The notes beneath the pieces were generated by a model. The model searched no databases and had not been told where the DNA came from. It was given only the letters and a program-made list of their open reading frames with translations. Position numbers and translations under genes: made by a program. DNA of 14,482 bases from Oscillospiraceae bacterium (GTDB lineage: Bacteria; Bacillota; Clostridia; Oscillospirales; UBA929), in assembly GCA_031271525.1 (NCBI GenBank), contig JAISVO010000051.1, positions 1 to 14,482 of the forward strand. The letters run 5' to 3'. Position 1 is the stretch's first letter, and each line of letters opens with the position of its first letter. Shown in pieces: positions 12,620-14,482 of this stretch.

Positions 12620-13687
12620 ATGCGGATTGTGATCACAACTATGGGATGCCGGAGCAACCAAGCGGAAAGCGCCGGTATGGCAGAGTTTCTGCGCCGCCGG
12701 GGGCACACCGTCCTCACAGCAGACGAGGCGGACTGCGATGCTGTGGTCGTCAACACCTGCACCGTTACGGGGACGGCGGACAAAAAGTCGCGCAACGCCA
12801 TACGGCGGATGCGAAAACGCTACCCGGACGCGCTGCTTGCGGTCTGCGGCTGTCTGCCGCAGACGGAGGAACTGACCGGAATCAACGGTATCGACCTCGT
12901 CGGTGGCACGTCAAACCGCGCGGCGTTCCTCGCCGCGCTGGAAGAGCACGTATCGGCAAACCTCACGGCGACCTTGCCGGAAGATTTTGAGGACACCCTT
13001 CCCGATGCGCGCCCTTTGGGGCGGAGCCGCGCGTATATCCGAATCCAAGAAGGGTGCGACAACCGCTGTACCTATTGCAAGGTACCGGCGGCACGGGGCC
13101 GCGCCCGTTCCCGCCCATCCAAGAGCGTCCTTGACGCCGTACGGAGAGCCGTTGAAGACGGCGCTGTCGAGATCATATTGACCGGAACCGAGATCGGCTC
13201 CTACCGTCCCTCGCTGCCGATCCTGACTCAAGCGGTCTGCCGCGCCGCCGCGCCGGTCCCTGTGAGGCTCAGTTCGATCGATCCCCGTCATGCCGGCGGC
13301 GAGTTGGTCGGCGCGCTAAAAGGCGAGCCGAACTTCCGCCCGGCGTTTCACCTTTCGCTGCAGAGCTGCTGTGACAAAACCCTCGCGGCGATGGGGCGGA
13401 GGTATACGGCGGCCGACATCGCTTCGGCGTTCGCGCTTTTGCGGGAAAGCTGGAACGGCGCGGTGATCACAGCCGACATCATTGTCGGCTTCCCCGGAGA
13501 GACCGACGATGACTTTCACGAGACCCTCGGTACACTCAAGGAGCTGCGCCCCGAAGGTTTGCATATTTTCCCTTATTCCCGCCGTGCCGGGACCCCGGCG
13601 GCGGAGTTGCCGGGCCAGCTCACCCGCGCGGTCAAGGAAGCGCGGGCGAAAGCGCTGTCGGCGGCGTTCCCGAAGGTCAGCCCTTAA
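12620..13687 (+). CDS. mtaB: MtaB-like tRNA methylthiotransferase, TRAM domain missing
   Basis: 355-aa radical-SAM enzyme of the MiaB/MtaB family, which adds a methylthio group to modified A37 of tRNA (t6A for MtaB). The N-terminal iron-sulphur cysteines are C10, C47 and C76/C78; the radical-SAM motif CDNRCTYC has C146, C150 and C153; ADIIVGFPGETDDDF and HLSLQS also match. MtaB proteins are usually about 430 aa and end in a TRAM RNA-binding domain. Here the protein stops after the radical-SAM domain, 4 bp inside the convergent holin-like gene, so the TRAM is missing. The subfamily is assigned from overall pattern; MiaB or RimO are less likely. AAGGA lies 7 nt before the ATG. A small hairpin (12577-12601) sits in the leader. 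Confidence 0.85.
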   Translation: MRIVITTMGCRSNQAESAGMAEFLRRRGHTVLTADEADCDAVVVNTCTVTGTADKKSRNAIRRMRKRYPDALLAVCGCLPQTEELTGINGIDLVGGTSNRAAFLAALEEHVSANLTATLPEDFEDTLPDARPLGRSRAYIRIQEGCDNRCTYCKVPAARGRARSRPSKSVLDAVRRAVEDGAVEIILTGTEIGSYRPSLPILTQAVCRAAAPVPVRLSSIDPRHAGGELVGALKGEPNFRPAFHLSLQSCCDKTLAAMGRRYTAADIASAFALLRESWNGAVITADIIVGFPGETDDDFHETLGTLKELRPEGLHIFPYSRRAGTPAAELPGQLTRAVKEARAKALSAAFPKVSP

Positions 13688-14013
13688 GCGGAGCGCGCCT
13701 TCTCATAAAACGAGAACACCAGCGTAACGATAGCGGCGGCGGCCAGTGCCTGCCAGAAAGCGAAGGGGTAGGGGGTTGCGAGGGTAATCATCAGCGCATC
13801 CAGACAGAGGGTTCCGAAGCCGAACAGAAACATATCCAACGGCACCGCCAACAGACTGTAGATTGGTTTGACCAGCAGATAGAGCGCAGCCAGCAGCGCA
13901 GCCCACAAAAGGAGCGACCAGCCAAACTCGATCCGGAAGAGCAAACATACCCCCGCCAGCGCCAATACGCTGCCGACATATCGGTTGACGGCTACAATAG
14001 TTGTGTTTTTCAC
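13684..14013 (-). CDS. YvlD/phage-holin-4-like small membrane protein
   Basis: 109-aa protein with four hydrophobic segments (roughly residues 10-25, 31-46, 53-72 and 84-101) and the family signature LYLLVKPIYSLLAVPLDMFL. Such proteins (YvlD in Bacillus) sit in envelope-stress operons and are called holin-like by homology; lytic function is not implied. GTG at 14013 is preferred: AAAGGAGG lies 7 nt before it but 1 nt before the ATG at 14019. It is downstream of two small beta-rich proteins on the same strand, separated by a leader with two hairpins. Its 3' end overlaps the MtaB-like gene by 4 bp, tail to tail. Confidence 0.8.
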   Translation of the reverse strand: MKNTTIVAVNRYVGSVLALAGVCLLFRIEFGWSLLLWAALLAALYLLVKPIYSLLAVPLDMFLFGFGTLCLDALMITLATPYPFAFWQALAAAAIVTLVFSFYEKARSA

Positions 14014-14035
14014 TCTCATTCCTCCTTTCCCATAG

Positions 14036-14072
14036 CCTCCGCGAAGGAGGGACGACGTCCGTGGTACGGACG
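14036..14072 (-). promoter_or_regulatory. Two hairpins ahead of the holin-like gene; possible SD-sequestering leader
   Basis: In minus-strand RNA, CGTCCGT/ACGGACG (14072-14056) and CCTCC/GGAGG (14050-14036) form consecutive stem-loops. The CCTCCTT of the second stem is also perfectly complementary to AAGGAGG of the ribosome-binding site (14027-14021), so two exclusive pairings are possible. This is an observation of complementarity only. Confidence 0.4.
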
Positions 14073-14081
14073 CCGGGGGAT

Positions 14082-14369
14082 TTACACCATATGTATCCGA
14101 ACCTTCACGGTTTCCTTTTTGCTCCGTACATTTACATTGACGTCAAAACCCTCGTCCTGTATCGCGGCCACGGTTTTCTGTAAAAAATCCGAACCAACGC
14201 GGGCAGTTCGTCCGGCGGCGAAGGGAATCAGCCCCAGAAGGCCGTCGGCGGAGAGGATCGCGCCTCGCGCCACATGGAGGGAGAGGGGCGGAATCCATAT
14301 ATTCACGCCCCGTTCACCCTCGCTCTTTACTTTAACCCGCACTTTCAGCCAGTGGAACCTATTCCACAT
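14082..14369 (-). CDS. Small beta-rich protein upstream of the holin-like gene (SHOCT/YvlB-cluster type)
   Basis: 95-aa protein with no signal peptide. It begins WNRFHWLKVRVKVKSEGERG, has a hydrophobic central part (SLHVARGAILSADGLLGLIPF) and ends in alternating valine strands (FDVNVNVRSKKETVKVRIHMV). The same arrangement, a strand-rich N-terminus, a helix and a charged strand pair, occurs in small proteins next to YvlD-like genes in Clostridia; I recognise the pattern but have no alignment. The start at 14369 overlaps the preceding gene's stop by 11 nt, suggesting coupled translation. An in-frame ATG further upstream (14414) would give a larger overlap. It precedes the holin-like gene by 68 nt. 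Confidence 0.65.
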   Translation of the reverse strand: MWNRFHWLKVRVKVKSEGERGVNIWIPPLSLHVARGAILSADGLLGLIPFAAGRTARVGSDFLQKTVAAIQDEGFDVNVNVRSKKETVKVRIHMV

Positions 14370-14482
14370 ATACCCGTACCTTGATGTCGTTCCCATCCGC
14401 CTTGACATCCACATTGACGATGTCCTCGTCCAAATCGGTCAGGGTATCCACGATCTCGCCGAGTTTCAGCGCGCTTAAGTCG
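14359..14482 (-). CDS. C-terminus of a small protein related to the next gene (5' end outside window)
   Basis: The last 41 codons of a gene entering from the right edge. The visible part is a helix (ALKLGEIVDTLTDLD), an acidic turn and valine-rich strands (IVNVDVKADGNDIKVRVYVE). It resembles in outline the C-terminus of the 95-aa protein that overlaps it by 11 nt. It fits the acidic C-terminal domain of SHOCT/YvlB-type proteins found in yvl-like operons, but the N-terminal domain is not in view. Confidence 0.6.
   Translation of the reverse strand, partial: DLSALKLGEIVDTLTDLDEDIVNVDVKADGNDIKVRVYVE

Noticed and set aside
1..14482. CRISPR array, tRNA, rRNA or intact insertion sequence
   Set aside because: No regularly spaced repeats, no cloverleaf pattern and no transposase-like frame were seen.

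Overview
The window looks like chromosomal DNA of a spore-forming Clostridia-class Bacillota, plausibly an Oscillospirales/Ruminococcaceae-type lineage with moderately high GC. The evidence is the spore-maturation genes spmA and spmB beside a DacB/DacF-type D,D-carboxypeptidase, an AbrB/SpoVT-type regulator, SLH surface-anchoring repeats, a Crh-like HPr homologue, strong GGAGG ribosome-binding sites and near-consensus sigma-A promoters (TTGACA, 16-17 bp, TATAAT). The taxonomic placement is inference.

Layout. (1) 1-1244, minus: the N-terminal 414 residues of a methyl-accepting chemotaxis protein cut by the window edge, with two tandem promoters and a 17-bp palindrome upstream. (2) 1245-1614: an intergenic region with a striking 37-bp dyad and no confident gene. 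(3) 1615-5979, minus: two neighbouring genes with RCC1-like repeats. The upstream one (842 aa) is secreted: signal peptide, seven RCC1 blades, a Big2 domain, an M23 peptidase and SLH repeats. The downstream one (578 aa) is a zinc-ribbon membrane protein with a C-terminal repeat region, and its DNA is visibly more AT-rich. (4) 6222-8744, plus: one continuous ORF fusing a sugar-isomerase-like TIM barrel to an acyl-CoA ligase, behind a perfect consensus promoter. (5) 8800-9256, minus: a HicB-type antitoxin with a small unrecognised partner, arranged like a toxin-antitoxin pair. (6) 9338-12117: spmB, spmA and the carboxypeptidase gene on minus, interrupted by an AbrB-type regulator on plus. (7) 12250-12489, minus: an HPr-like protein lacking the phospho-His site. 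(8) 12620-13687, plus: a MtaB-like tRNA methylthiotransferase without a TRAM domain. (9) 13684-14482, minus: a YvlD/phage-holin-like membrane protein preceded by two small beta-rich proteins, the first of them cut by the window edge.

How they fit. Carboxypeptidase and SpmA/SpmB belong to spore cortex and core maturation. The AbrB-type gene sits head-to-head with spmA and shares its control region. The two RCC1 proteins suggest an envelope-associated module: one at the S-layer/peptidoglycan, the other in the membrane with a cytoplasmic zinc ribbon. The terminal cluster resembles yvl-type envelope-stress operons. Least ordinary are the TIM-barrel/acyl-CoA-ligase fusion, the RCC1 pair, the antitoxin with an atypical partner, and the split dacB-spmAB locus.
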